From NCBI RefSeq assembly GCF_016412875.1, contig NZ_JAEKPD010000007.1, positions 248,001 to 312,000 on the forward strand: a stretch of DNA of 64,000 nt, written 5' to 3'. Each line of letters opens with the position of its first letter. Within the stretch, counting starts at the first letter, position 1. Source of the stretch: Palleronia pontilimi (GTDB taxonomy: Bacteria; Pseudomonadota; Alphaproteobacteria; Rhodobacterales; Rhodobacteraceae). Positions 1 through 8,245 of this stretch are shown here, in pieces. The notes under the pieces are model-generated. The model was not told the origin of the DNA. It did not search any database and saw nothing but the letters and a program-made list of their open reading frames with translations. Position numbers and translations under genes: made by a program.

Positions 1-1135
1 TGACCTTGATGTTCACGTTCTCGTCGCGCAGCGCCTTGAACATCCGGGCCGCGACGCCCGCGTGGCTGCGCATGCCGATGCCCACCACGGACACCTTGCT
101 GACCTCGGTATCGGCGACCAGGTCGTGGTAATTGATCTCGCCGCGCTGCTTGGCGTCTTCCATCGCTTTCGCGGCGCGCTTCACCTGGTCCACGGGGCAC
201 GAGAAGGTCATGTCGGTGCGCCCTTCCTCCGAGATGTTCTGCACGATCATGTCCACGTTCACGCCCGCCTCGGCCAGGGGGCCGAAGATCGCGGCGGCGA
301 TGCCGGGCCGGTCGGCCACGCTGATGAGGGTCATCTTCGCTTCGTCGCGGGAATAGGCCACACCGGCCACTACGTTGTTTTCCATGATCTCGTCCTCTCC
401 GCAGACCAGGGTTCCGGCCGTTTCGTCGTATTCGTCGAATGAGCTGAGCACCCGCAGCTTCACCTTGTAGCGCATCGCCAGCTCCACCGACCGGGTCTGC
501 AGCACCTTGGCGCCCAGGCTGGCGAGCTCCAGCATCTCTTCGAAGGCGATGCGGTCGAGCTTGCGGGCCTTGGACGTGATGCGGGGATCGGTGGTATAGA
601 CGCCGTCCACATCCGTGTAGATGTCGCAGCGCATCGCGCCGAAGGCCGCGGCGAAGGCGACTGCGGTGGTGTCGGACCCGCCGCGGCCCAGGGTGGTGAT
701 GCGGCCCTCGGGCGATATGCCCTGGAAGCCCGCGACCACGGCGACCTTCATGCCGTCCGCGAAGCGCGCGTCCAGATTGGCGGTCGGGATGGATTCGATT
801 CGCGCCGCGCCATGCGCGCCATTGGTCTTCAGCGGCACCTGCCAGCCCTGCCAGCTGCGCGCGGGGATATCCATTTCCTGCAGCGTCAGCGCCATCAGCC
901 CGGCGGTCACGTTTTCGCCCGAGCTGACCACCGCGTCGTATTCGCGCGCGTCGTAAAGCGGCGAGGTCTCGTCGACCCAGCCCACCAGCTCGTTGGTCTT
1001 GCCCGACATGGCCGACACGATCACGATGACATCGTGGCCGTTGGCCACCTCGCGGCCCACGCGCTTGGCGGCACGCTTGATGCGGTCGGTGGTGCCGACC
1101 GATGTGCCGCCGAATTTCATCACCAGCACTGACAT
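1..1135 (-). CDS. lysC: Aspartate kinase, 3' end cut off by window
   Basis: Catalyses ATP-dependent phosphorylation of aspartate, the first step to lysine, threonine and methionine. The visible 378 codons begin MSVLVMKFGGTSVG, the classic KFGGTS substrate/ATP-binding motif of the amino acid kinase fold. Further on are GRGGSDTTA and DVDGVYTTDPR, both typical of LysC, and then the paired ACT regulatory region. Bacterial LysC is about 410 residues, so roughly 30 C-terminal residues lie beyond base 1. The ATG at 1133-1135 opens directly on the conserved N-terminus. It is divergent from the PsiE-like gene. Feedback control by lysine/threonine is expected from the ACT region but is inference. Confidence 0.95.
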   Translation of the reverse strand, partial: MSVLVMKFGGTSVGTTDRIKRAAKRVGREVANGHDVIVIVSAMSGKTNELVGWVDETSPLYDAREYDAVVSSGENVTAGLMALTLQEMDIPARSWQGWQVPLKTNGAHGAARIESIPTANLDARFADGMKVAVVAGFQGISPEGRITTLGRGGSDTTAVAFAAAFGAMRCDIYTDVDGVYTTDPRITSKARKLDRIAFEEMLELASLGAKVLQTRSVELAMRYKVKLRVLSSFDEYDETAGTLVCGEDEIMENNVVAGVAYSRDEAKMTLISVADRPGIAAAIFGPLAEAGVNVDMIVQNISEEGRTDMTFSCPVDQVKRAAKAMEDAKQRGEINYHDLVADTEVSKVSVVGIGMRSHAGVAARMFKALRDENVNIKV

Positions 1136-1261
1136 GCCGTCCCCTGCAAGGCCCCTGAATTCCGCGCGCTTTTATGGGGCGCGCGGGGTGGGCGCAAGCC
1201 AGCACGCTCGCCCGGGCCGCGTCCCACGCTAGGTTTTCGGCTGTCCTAGTGGAGTGCGGGT

Positions 1262-1702
1262 ATGTCCGACAGAAAAGAAGGTCCGTTCCTGGCGGTCTAT
1301 ACCTGGTTCGAGCGCGTGGTCTCGGGCGTCATCCTGCTGGGCATGGTCGGGGTGGTGATCCTGGCCACCTATTCGTTCCTGCGCACGCTGGTGGGCATCA
1401 CCCTGGCCGAGAACGCGACGCTGGATTACGTGCAGTTCCAGACGCTGTTCGACCGGGTGCTCGCCGCGGTGATCGCGGTCGAGCTGGCCCATTCGATCCG
1501 CCAGATGGTGGCGGGCGATCACGGTTTCGGGCAACTCAGGACCGTGATCTCGATCGGGATGCTGGCGGTGGTGCGGAAGCTGATCGTGCTCGAGGTCGAC
1601 CAGGCCACGGGCGGGTTCCTGCTGGGCATCGCGGCGGCGGTGGCGGCGTTGGCGATCGGCCTGGTGGCGATCCGCTGGATCGAGAACCGCCGCCCGGACT
1701 GA
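1262..1702 (+). CDS. PsiE-like (phosphate-starvation-inducible) membrane protein
   Basis: A 146-residue inner-membrane protein with about four hydrophobic segments (near residues 17-40, 60-80, 92-110, 116-138). The order of segments and the VELAHSIRQM / VVRKLIVLE region match the PsiE family (PF06146 as I recall it), whose biochemical role is unknown. The ATG has a GGAG at 1251-1254. It stands alone between lysC (-) and the monooxygenase, and a double-palindrome repeat begins 7 bases after its stop. No phosphate box could be identified with confidence, so regulation by phosphate is not supported here. Confidence 0.75.
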   Translation: MSDRKEGPFLAVYTWFERVVSGVILLGMVGVVILATYSFLRTLVGITLAENATLDYVQFQTLFDRVLAAVIAVELAHSIRQMVAGDHGFGQLRTVISIGMLAVVRKLIVLEVDQATGGFLLGIAAAVAALAIGLVAIRWIENRRPD

Positions 1703-1708
1703 GGGCCC

Positions 1709-1749
1709 GGATTTCTCGAGAAATCCGTCACGTTTTCCTCGAGGAAAAC
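1709..1749. repeat. Double-palindrome repeat, copy 1
   Basis: Two perfect 18-bp palindromes centred on CTCGAG: GGATTTCTCGAGAAATCC (1709-1726) and GTTTTCCTCGAGGAAAAC (1732-1749), separated by 5 bases. Each can fold as a 7-bp stem with a TCGA loop. The same pair with the same 5-base spacing recurs at 3686-3726. It lies just 3' of the PsiE-like gene. It could be a dispersed repeat family, a protein-binding site or an mRNA 3' structure. Confidence 0.85.
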
Positions 1750-1756
1750 GGCCCCG

Positions 1757-1782
1757 GCGCCGCGGACGCGCATCCGCGGCGC
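1757..1782. repeat. Perfect 10-bp stem hairpin in the monooxygenase leader
   Basis: GCGCCGCGGA (1757-1766) pairs perfectly with TCCGCGGCGC (1773-1782) around a 6-base loop. There is no T-run on either side, so it is not a standard terminator. A second small inverted repeat, CTAAG-AC-CTTAG, follows at 1802-1813, close to where the promoter of the monooxygenase should lie, and may be an operator. Confidence 0.5.
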
Positions 1783-1878
1783 GCTGCGCGACTGCTTGCC
1801 ACTAAGACCTTAGACCCATGGATACTTGACGTATGGTCAGGCAATTTGAGCTTCTCAGTGGAGAAGGAGATATCAAAA

Positions 1879-3678
1879 ATGCTCGACACCACCCTTACCG
1901 ACCAGACCCAGGAATTCCTCGACCAGTTCGGCGCCGCGCTGGCCCGCGGCGATATCGACGCGGTGCGCGAGATGTTCGTCGAGGATTGCTATTGGCGCGA
2001 CCTGGTCACCTTCACCTGGAACATCAAGACCATGGAGGGCCGCGACCAGGTGGCCGACATGCTCAAGGCGCGGCTGGACGAGGTGAAGCCGTCGCACTGG
2101 ACCCTGCTGGAAGACGAGTTGCCCACCGAAGAGGGCGGCATCGTCACCGCCTGGATCACCTTCGAGACGGACGTGGCGCGCGGCTTCGGCCTGCTGCGCC
2201 TGAAGGACGGCAAGATCTGGACGCTGCTCACCACCATGCAGGAGCTGAAGGGCCACGAGGAACCCAAGGGCTTCGACCGGCCCATGGGCGCCGAGCACGG
2301 CGCCGACAAGGACCGCACCACCTGGCAGGAAGAGCGCGCGCGCGAAGCGGCCGAGCTGGGCTACAAGACACAGCCGCACACCGTCATCATCGGCGGCGGA
2401 CAGGGCGGCATCGCGCTGGGCGCGCGGCTGCGCCAGCTGGGCGTGCCCACCATCATCGTGGAAAAGAACGACCGCCCCGGCGACAGCTGGCGCAAGCGCT
2501 ACAAGTCGCTCTGCCTGCACGACCCGGTCTGGTACGACCATCTGCCCTACATCAAGTTCCCCGAGAACTGGCCCGTCTTCAGCCCCAAGGACAAGATCGG
2601 CGACTGGCTGGAAATGTACACCAAGGTGATGGAGCTGAACTACTGGACCCGCTCCGAGGCCAAGTCGGCCAAGTTCGACGAGGCGACCGGCGAATGGACC
2701 ATCGTCGTGGATCGCGACGGCGAAGAGGTGATCCTGAAGCCCAAGCACCTGGTCATGGCCACCGGCATGTCGGGCAAGATGAACAAGCCCGACTTTCCCG
2801 GCGCCGACCAGTTCAAGGGCGAGATCCAGCATTCCAGCGAGCATCCCGGCCCCGATGCCTACACTGGCAAGAAGGTGGTGGTGATCGGGTCCAACAACTC
2901 GGCCCACGACATCTGCGCCGCGCTTTGGGAGCATGACGCAGACGTGACCATGGTGCAGCGGTCGTCCACCCATATCGTGAAGTCCGACAGCCTGATGGAT
3001 GTGGGCCTGGGCGATCTCTACTCCGAGAAGGCGGTGCGCAACGGCGTGACGACCGAGAAGGCCGACATGATCTTCGCGTCGCTGCCATACAAGATCCTGC
3101 ACGAGTTCCAGATCCCCGTCTACGAGGAGATCGCCAAGCGCGATGCCGATTTCTACAAGGGGCTCGAGGATGCGGGGTTCCAGCACGATTGGGGCGATGA
3201 CGGATCGGGCCTGTTCATGAAATACCTGCGCCGCGGGTCGGGCTATTACATCGACGTGGGCGCGAGCCAGCTGGTCATCGACGGCAAGGTGAAACTGGTG
3301 AACGGCCAGATGAAGGAATTCACCGAGACCGGCGTGCGGCTGGAGGACGGCACCGAGCTCGAGGCCGACCTGGTGGTGCTGGCCACCGGCTACGGGTCGA
3401 TGAACGGCTGGGTCGCGGACCTGATGGGCCAGGACATGGCGGACATGGTCGGAAAGGTCTGGGGCCTGGGGTCCGACACCACCAAGGATCCCGGCCCGTG
3501 GGAAGGCGAGCAGCGCAACATGTGGAAGCCCACGCAGCAGCCGAACCTGTGGTTCCACGGCGGCAACCTGCACCAGTCGCGGCACTATTCGCTGTACCTC
3601 GCGCTGCAGCTGAAGGCGCGCGAGGCGGGACTGCCGACGCCGGTCTACGGGTTGCAGCCGGTGCACCACCTGAGTTGA
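1879..3678 (+). CDS. FAD-dependent flavin-containing monooxygenase with N-terminal NTF2-like domain
   Basis: 599 residues. Residues 1-125 look like an NTF2/SnoaL-type cone (DQFGAALARGDIDAVREMF, then DCYWRDLVTFTW). Residues 165-590 are a flavin monooxygenase: FAD-binding GGGQGG at 172-177 and a second nucleotide site VIGSNNSAHD from 335, with an ATGY motif near the C-terminus. The fusion is a recurring architecture among proteins annotated as NAD(P)/FAD-dependent oxidoreductases; the substrate is unknown. The ATG at 1879 follows a strong GAGAAGGAG Shine-Dalgarno; the reading frame stays open upstream to 1174, but that part lacks any conserved sequence. Flanked on both sides by double-palindrome repeats. 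Confidence 0.9.
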   Translation: MLDTTLTDQTQEFLDQFGAALARGDIDAVREMFVEDCYWRDLVTFTWNIKTMEGRDQVADMLKARLDEVKPSHWTLLEDELPTEEGGIVTAWITFETDVARGFGLLRLKDGKIWTLLTTMQELKGHEEPKGFDRPMGAEHGADKDRTTWQEERAREAAELGYKTQPHTVIIGGGQGGIALGARLRQLGVPTIIVEKNDRPGDSWRKRYKSLCLHDPVWYDHLPYIKFPENWPVFSPKDKIGDWLEMYTKVMELNYWTRSEAKSAKFDEATGEWTIVVDRDGEEVILKPKHLVMATGMSGKMNKPDFPGADQFKGEIQHSSEHPGPDAYTGKKVVVIGSNNSAHDICAALWEHDADVTMVQRSSTHIVKSDSLMDVGLGDLYSEKAVRNGVTTEKADMIFASLPYKILHEFQIPVYEEIAKRDADFYKGLEDAGFQHDWGDDGSGLFMKYLRRGSGYYIDVGASQLVIDGKVKLVNGQMKEFTETGVRLEDGTELEADLVVLATGYGSMNGWVADLMGQDMADMVGKVWGLGSDTTKDPGPWEGEQRNMWKPTQQPNLWFHGGNLHQSRHYSLYLALQLKAREAGLPTPVYGLQPVHHLS

Positions 3679-3685
3679 GGGGGCC

Positions 3686-3726
3686 GGATTTCTCGAGAAA
3701 TCCGTGATGTTTTCCTCGAGGAAAAC
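3686..3726. repeat. Double-palindrome repeat, copy 2
   Basis: Carries the same two perfect 18-bp palindromes as 1709-1749 (3686-3703 and 3709-3726) with an identical 5-base gap; only the gap sequence differs (GTGAT against GTCAC). It starts 8 bases after the monooxygenase stop, so the two copies bracket that gene. Confidence 0.85.
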
Positions 3727-3744
3727 GTTTGCCTGCCCGAAGAA

Positions 3745-3784
3745 ACGAAAACCGCCGGAGCCTTGCAGCTCCGGCGGTGTCGTT
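3745..3784. terminator. Bidirectional intrinsic terminator
   Basis: ACCGCCGGAGC (3751-3761) pairs perfectly with GCTCCGGCGGT (3768-3778) over a 6-base loop, flanked by ACGAAA on the left and TCGTTT on the right. It sits between the convergent monooxygenase (+) and dctP (-) genes and can serve both. Confidence 0.85.
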
Positions 3785-3804
3785 TGCGGTTGCCGCGGCG
3801 GGCT

Positions 3805-4881
3805 TTACTGGATCGTGGCTTCGCGCTGGGCGGCGATCTCGGCCTCGACCTTTTCCACGGTCGCGGTCATCGCGTCATAGACGGCCTTGCCGCCGTCGAC
3901 GTTCTGGGTGAACCAGTCGTAGACTGGTGCCGCCGCATCCGCGAACATCTGCTTCTGCTCGGGCGTGGGCACATAAAGGTCGCCGCCGCCCTCCTGGAAC
4001 GCCTGGTAGGCGTCGATGGACTTGCGCTTGGGCGACGCGAAGGTGGCCTGTTGCAACTGGTAGAACCCGTCCACGACGATGCGCTTCTGGTCGTCGGTCA
4101 GACCGTTGAACCGCTCGCCATTCATGAACCACAGCGCGCCCATATAGGCGTGGCCGTCCAGCGTCAGGTATTGCAGGCCCGCATCGGGAAACTTCATGCC
4201 CATGATGTCGGTGATGCCGTTCTTCGAGCCCTCGACCACGCCCGTCTGCAGCGAGGTGAAGAGTTCCGGCCACGGGATCGGGGTCGGAGACGCGCCGAGG
4301 GCGCGCGTCAGTTCCTGCGGCAGGTCGGCGACCACGGTGCGGATCTTCAGTCCTTCCAGGTCGGCGGGGGTTTCGATCCGCCGCTGGGTGTTGGCGAAGT
4401 TGCGCCAGCCGCCGGTATTGCCGATGGTCATCAGCTTGATCGCGCCGCCGGAGGTCTCTTCGACCATGTCCTGCATGGTGGTCACGAACTCGGTGCCGTT
4501 CTCCAGCACGCCCTCCGCCACGCGGTCGTTGGCCATCAGGTAGGGCAGGTCCAGCACCTGCACGAAGGGGAAGATGCCGGAGGTCCCGCCCGAGGTCGAC
4601 ACGTAGATGTCGATGGCGCCGTCGGCCACGCCCTGCATGCACTCGGCGCCGTTCGAGCAGAGCTGCGTGCCGATGAACATCTCGACCGCGATGGCGCCGT
4701 TGGAGGCCTGCTCGACGAAGTTCTTGAACACGATCAGGCCGTCGTAATCCTCGTCGTTTTCGTTCGAGTTGGCCGTGGCGCGCAGGGTGATCGTTTCGGT
4801 GTGCTCGGCGGCGAAGGCGGTGACGGCCGTGCCCCCCAGCAGGGCCGCGGACAGCGCGGCGGTGGTCAGGTGTTTCAACAT
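3805..4881 (-). CDS. TRAP transporter substrate-binding protein (DctP family)
   Basis: 358 residues with a Sec signal peptide (MLKHLTTAALSAALLGG, cleavage near AFA-AE). It is the periplasmic solute receptor of a tripartite TRAP importer. The DctP signature is visible: GLKIRTVVADLPQELTRALG carries the conserved arginine that usually salt-bridges an anionic group of the ligand, then TSLQTGVVEGSKNG. It is the last gene of a minus-strand operon that runs from the monooxygenase at 9399 through DctQ and DctM. The ligand is unknown; context suggests a sulfosugar or its glycoside, which is inference. Confidence 0.93.
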   Translation of the reverse strand: MLKHLTTAALSAALLGGTAVTAFAAEHTETITLRATANSNENDEDYDGLIVFKNFVEQASNGAIAVEMFIGTQLCSNGAECMQGVADGAIDIYVSTSGGTSGIFPFVQVLDLPYLMANDRVAEGVLENGTEFVTTMQDMVEETSGGAIKLMTIGNTGGWRNFANTQRRIETPADLEGLKIRTVVADLPQELTRALGASPTPIPWPELFTSLQTGVVEGSKNGITDIMGMKFPDAGLQYLTLDGHAYMGALWFMNGERFNGLTDDQKRIVVDGFYQLQQATFASPKRKSIDAYQAFQEGGGDLYVPTPEQKQMFADAAAPVYDWFTQNVDGGKAVYDAMTATVEKVEAEIAAQREATIQ

Positions 4882-4903
4882 CTGTTCTCTCCCTTGTTGA
4901 TGG

Positions 4904-6193
4904 TCAGTTCGCGAAGCCCGTCAGGCGCGGGATCGTCATGGATAGCGCGGGGATATAGGTGATCAGGAAGATCACCAGCACCTCGACCGCGAGGAAGGGC
5001 AGGATCGCCCGGGAAATCGCTTCGACCCGTTCGCCGCTGACCGACGAGGCCACGAAGAGCACCAGCCCCATGGGCGGCGTGGCCAGCCCCACGGTCAGGT
5101 TCACGGACATGATGATGGCGAAGTGGATCGGATCGACGCCGAGGTCGACGAAGATGGGCCCCAGGATGGGCCCCAGGATGATGATCGCGGGGCCCGCGTC
5201 CAGGAACATGCCCACGGCGAACAGCAGCAGGTTGATGAGGAACAGCAGGATCAGCGGGTTTTCCGACAGCGACAGGATGTAGTCGGCCATGATCTCGGGC
5301 GCGTGGCTGAGCGACACCACCGTCTTGAACGCCATCGCAGCCCCCACCAGCAGCAGCACCACGGCCGAGGTCGTGGCCGAGCGCGACAGCACCTCGCCGA
5401 TTTCCGAGAATTTGAGGGTCCGCATGACGAAGAGCCCGATGAAAAGGGCATAGGCCACGGCGACGGCGGCGGCCTCGGTCGGGGTGAAGATGCCCAGAAG
5501 GATCCCGCCCATGATGATGACGGGGGTCAGCAGCGGGAAGAACGCCTTCAGACTGGCCTGTCCGCGCTCGGCCCACGTGCTTTTCCGGCTGGCGACGGGG
5601 AAATCGTACTTGTCGGCCATGAATTTGATGACGATCATCAACCCGACGCCGACCAGCGCACCGGGCACGATGCCCGCCAGGAACAGCGCGGCGACCGACT
5701 CGCCCATGACGTAGGCATAGATGATCATGATGCCCGAGGGCGGGATGATCGGGCCGATGACGGAACTGGCAGCGGTGATGGCGGCGGCGAACTTGCGGGT
5801 ATAGCCCTGACGCTCCATCGCCGGGATCAACATCGAGCCGAGCGCGCTGGTATCGGCCACGGCCGAGCCCGACAGCCCCGCGAACAGCATCGAGCTCAGC
5901 ACGTTCACGTGCGCCAGCCCGCCGCGCAGGTGTCCCATGAGCGCCTGAGAGAACTCGACCAGCCGCGCGGTGATGCCGCCCTTGTTCATCAGCTCGCCCG
6001 CCAGCATGAAGAACGGGATCGCCATCAGCGGGAAGCTGTCCATGCCGTTATAGACATTGCGATAGAGCAGGGTGATGTCGCGCTCTTGCCCGGCCATCCA
6101 CAGCAGGATTCCGGGGGCTGCCAGCAGGCCGAAGAAGACGGGCAGGCCCAGCACCAGGAAGATCAGGAAAACGGGCAGGAACCAGATCAGCAT
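4904..6193 (-). CDS. TRAP transporter large permease (DctM family)
   Basis: 429 residues, very hydrophobic, about 12 transmembrane segments. This is the ion-coupled transport subunit of the TRAP system. Typical motifs are PLMAIPFFMLAGELM, GLSGSAVADTSALGSMLIP and SSVIGPIIPPSGIMI. Its start is one base after the dctQ stop and its stop is 22 bases from dctP, so the three form one transcription unit. Transport is presumably Na+-driven, as known for the family. Confidence 0.95.
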   Translation of the reverse strand: MLIWFLPVFLIFLVLGLPVFFGLLAAPGILLWMAGQERDITLLYRNVYNGMDSFPLMAIPFFMLAGELMNKGGITARLVEFSQALMGHLRGGLAHVNVLSSMLFAGLSGSAVADTSALGSMLIPAMERQGYTRKFAAAITAASSVIGPIIPPSGIMIIYAYVMGESVAALFLAGIVPGALVGVGLMIVIKFMADKYDFPVASRKSTWAERGQASLKAFFPLLTPVIIMGGILLGIFTPTEAAAVAVAYALFIGLFVMRTLKFSEIGEVLSRSATTSAVVLLLVGAAMAFKTVVSLSHAPEIMADYILSLSENPLILLFLINLLLFAVGMFLDAGPAIIILGPILGPIFVDLGVDPIHFAIIMSVNLTVGLATPPMGLVLFVASSVSGERVEAISRAILPFLAVEVLVIFLITYIPALSMTIPRLTGFAN

Positions 6194-6194
6194 G

Positions 6195-6776
6195 TCATTC
6201 CGCCATGATTTCTTCTTCGGCGGGCGCGATCTCTTTCAGGTCCTCGGCGCCCAGAAGCGTCAGGATGTTGCGCAGGATCAGCTCGATATTGACGATCAGC
6301 ATGAGCACGACACCGACAAGCAGGCTGGCCATCATCCACGACCGCGGGATGCGGTACCAGCCGTCGGGCAGCGGCAGATACAGCGACGCGGTGGCGAAGC
6401 GACCGCCGAAGCCCGTGACCTCGGACCAGCCGATGCGGACGGCGAAGCCCAGCACCACGGCTGCGATGGCCAGAAGGACCAGCGATAGGGCGGCGGCCAG
6501 CACGCGCGGCAGCAGCACCAGGATCGTGTCGATGGCCACGAAACCGCCCCGGCGATAGGCCATGGGCGCCATCAGGCCGGTCATCCACAGCATCATGAAG
6601 CGCGCGGCCTCGTCGGGCCAGGGCAGGGCGTTGTTAAGCACGTAGCGAAAGAAGACCTGGACCAGGATCGCGGCGACCATCAGCGCGATGGCGACGATGG
6701 AGACGATGCGGCCCACCGGCAACACCAGGTCGTTCCATGTCTGGAAAGGCCACAAAAGGCCCTTCAGGACGCGCAT
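6195..6776 (-). CDS. TRAP transporter small permease (DctQ family)
   Basis: 193 residues with four predicted membrane helices. It forms the membrane complex with DctM. The FRYVLNNALPWPDEAARFMMLW segment around residues 44-65 corresponds to the conserved family region joining helices 1 and 2 (WPDE motif). It follows the flavin reductase by 70 bases on the same strand and so probably belongs to the same operon as the upstream enzymes. Confidence 0.92.
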   Translation of the reverse strand: MRVLKGLLWPFQTWNDLVLPVGRIVSIVAIALMVAAILVQVFFRYVLNNALPWPDEAARFMMLWMTGLMAPMAYRRGGFVAIDTILVLLPRVLAAALSLVLLAIAAVVLGFAVRIGWSEVTGFGGRFATASLYLPLPDGWYRIPRSWMMASLLVGVVLMLIVNIELILRNILTLLGAEDLKEIAPAEEEIMAE

Positions 6777-6846
6777 GCGCCGCTCCTCCCTATGTCGCCC
6801 CCGCGCCCCGTTGATCGCGGCTGCGTCGTCTTCTCACCTTTGCAGG

Positions 6847-7347
6847 TCAGTCCAGCCTTGTGAACTGCCCATATTTTCCGCCCGCGAAGATCAGCGGAGC
6901 GCCATCCCGGTGCACGGCGCTGAGCACCCGGCCGATGACGATGACGTGGTCGCCCGCGTCGTGGATCGTCTCGGTCGTGCAGTGGAACCGCGCCAGGCAA
7001 TCCTCGATCAGGGGCGTGCCGTCGTCGTGGCGCCACCAGTCGAGCTTGTCGAAGGCGTCGCCTTCCTTGACGAAGGTATCGGCCAGCGCGACCTGGTCGT
7101 CGGCCGCCACGTGGATGGCGAAATTGTCGCATTCGGTGAAGGGCTTGAACCGGCTCGACGACTTGGCGGGCGCCCACAGCACCAGCGGCGGATCCAGCGA
7201 GACCGACGCGAAACTGTTGGCGGTGATGCCCAGCGGCCCGGTATCGGCCCCCGTCGTGATGACCGTGACGCCCGTGGCGAAGCGGCCCAGGGCCTGCCTG
7301 AGCGCGCGTCCGTCCTGCGGGGAAACCTGCGTGGCGACCTTGTCCAT
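6847..7347 (-). CDS. Flavin reductase (HpaC/SmoA-like)
   Basis: 166 residues, a FMN-binding split-barrel NAD(P)H:flavin reductase. The motifs ALGRFATGVTVITT, LGITANSFASVSLDPPL and the late GKYGQF are typical. Such enzymes deliver reduced flavin to two-component monooxygenases. Only 4 bases separate it from the aldo/keto reductase, and the flavin-dependent monooxygenase is the first gene of the same operon, so its partner is very likely that enzyme (inference). In the sulfo-SMO pathway SmoA has this role. Confidence 0.9.
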   Translation of the reverse strand: MDKVATQVSPQDGRALRQALGRFATGVTVITTGADTGPLGITANSFASVSLDPPLVLWAPAKSSSRFKPFTECDNFAIHVAADDQVALADTFVKEGDAFDKLDWWRHDDGTPLIEDCLARFHCTTETIHDAGDHVIVIGRVLSAVHRDGAPLIFAGGKYGQFTRLD

Positions 7348-7351
7348 CCGC

Positions 7352-8245
7352 TCAGGGTACTTCCCGGCCGATGGCGTAGGAATAAAGCTCGAACCAGTCC
7401 TGGCGGCTGATCTTCACCTTCCGGGCGTCGCCGATGGATTTGATGCGGTCCAGGTTGTTGGTGCCCATGACGGGCAGGATGCGGGCGGGATGGGCCAGCA
7501 GCCAGGCGACGGCGACGGCGGCCATGTCGCAGCCCTCGCGCTTGGCGAAATCGGAAAGGTTGGTGCGCAGCTTGGTGTGGCCGCCCTTGCCGGTCATCAG
7601 CGTGCCGCCGCCAAGGGGCGACCAGGCCATGGGCGCCGCGCCGTATTCCTGGATGAAGGCCAGGTCGCCGTTGGTGAAGGGGTCGGTGTGGCCCAGCGAC
7701 ATCTCGATCTGGTTGGCGACCAGCTTGGTCTGCATGGCCGATTGCAGCAGCGTCCAGTCGTGCCGCTTGAAGTTCGACACGCCCACGGCGCGCACCTTGC
7801 CCGCCTTAACGGCGGCATCCAGCGCGGCGCCGGTGTCGTGGTGGTCCATGAAGGGATCGGGGCGGTGGATCAGCAGCAGGTCGATCTCGTCGATGCCCAT
7901 GAGCTTCAGCGACTGGTCGATGGACGCTTCGATATGCGCGCTAGAGGTGTCGTAATGCTTGACCCGCGCGCCCTTGTGCCGCCCGGCGGGGGCCACGATG
8001 CCGCATTTCGTCACGATCTCGATGCGCTGGCGCAGATCCTTGGTCAGGGCCTTGCCCATGATCTCTTCCGCCATGTAGCCGCCGTAGATGTCGGCCTGGT
8101 CCAGCGTGGTGATGCCCTGGTCGATGCAGGCCTCGATCTTGTCGCGGACATGGGCGGCGCTGGTGTCGGAATCGTCGCCGAGCCGCCACATCCCATAGAC
8201 GATCCGGCTGAGGCTCAGCCCCTCTTGCAGTTCCACGCGATCCAT
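7352..8245 (-). CDS. Aldo/keto reductase (possible 6-oxo-glucose reductase, SmoB-like)
   Basis: 297 residues, a TIM-barrel NAD(P)H oxidoreductase. The catalytic tetrad can be placed at D52, Y57, K80 and H127 (LLLIHRPDP). The ATG at 8243-8245 shares its A with the TGA of the preceding monooxygenase (TGATG), indicating translational coupling; the frame is open further upstream but that region overlaps the monooxygenase. In the known sulfo-SMO pathway an aldo/keto reductase reduces the 6-oxo-sugar left after desulfonation to glucose, which would fit here, but substrate specificity cannot be read from the sequence. Confidence 0.9.
   Translation of the reverse strand: MDRVELQEGLSLSRIVYGMWRLGDDSDTSAAHVRDKIEACIDQGITTLDQADIYGGYMAEEIMGKALTKDLRQRIEIVTKCGIVAPAGRHKGARVKHYDTSSAHIEASIDQSLKLMGIDEIDLLLIHRPDPFMDHHDTGAALDAAVKAGKVRAVGVSNFKRHDWTLLQSAMQTKLVANQIEMSLGHTDPFTNGDLAFIQEYGAAPMAWSPLGGGTLMTGKGGHTKLRTNLSDFAKREGCDMAAVAVAWLLAHPARILPVMGTNNLDRIKSIGDARKVKISRQDWFELYSYAIGREVP

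Noticed and set aside
1162-1186. CCGCGCGC/GCGCGCGG hairpin between lysC and the PsiE-like gene as a terminator or riboswitch
   Set aside because: It lies in a divergent promoter region, lacks a T-run and matches no lysine-riboswitch core.
1873-3669. 598-codon open frame on the minus strand over the FAD monooxygenase
   Set aside because: Antisense to a gene with clear FAD motifs; composition is typical of GC-rich shadow frames and no domain is recognisable.
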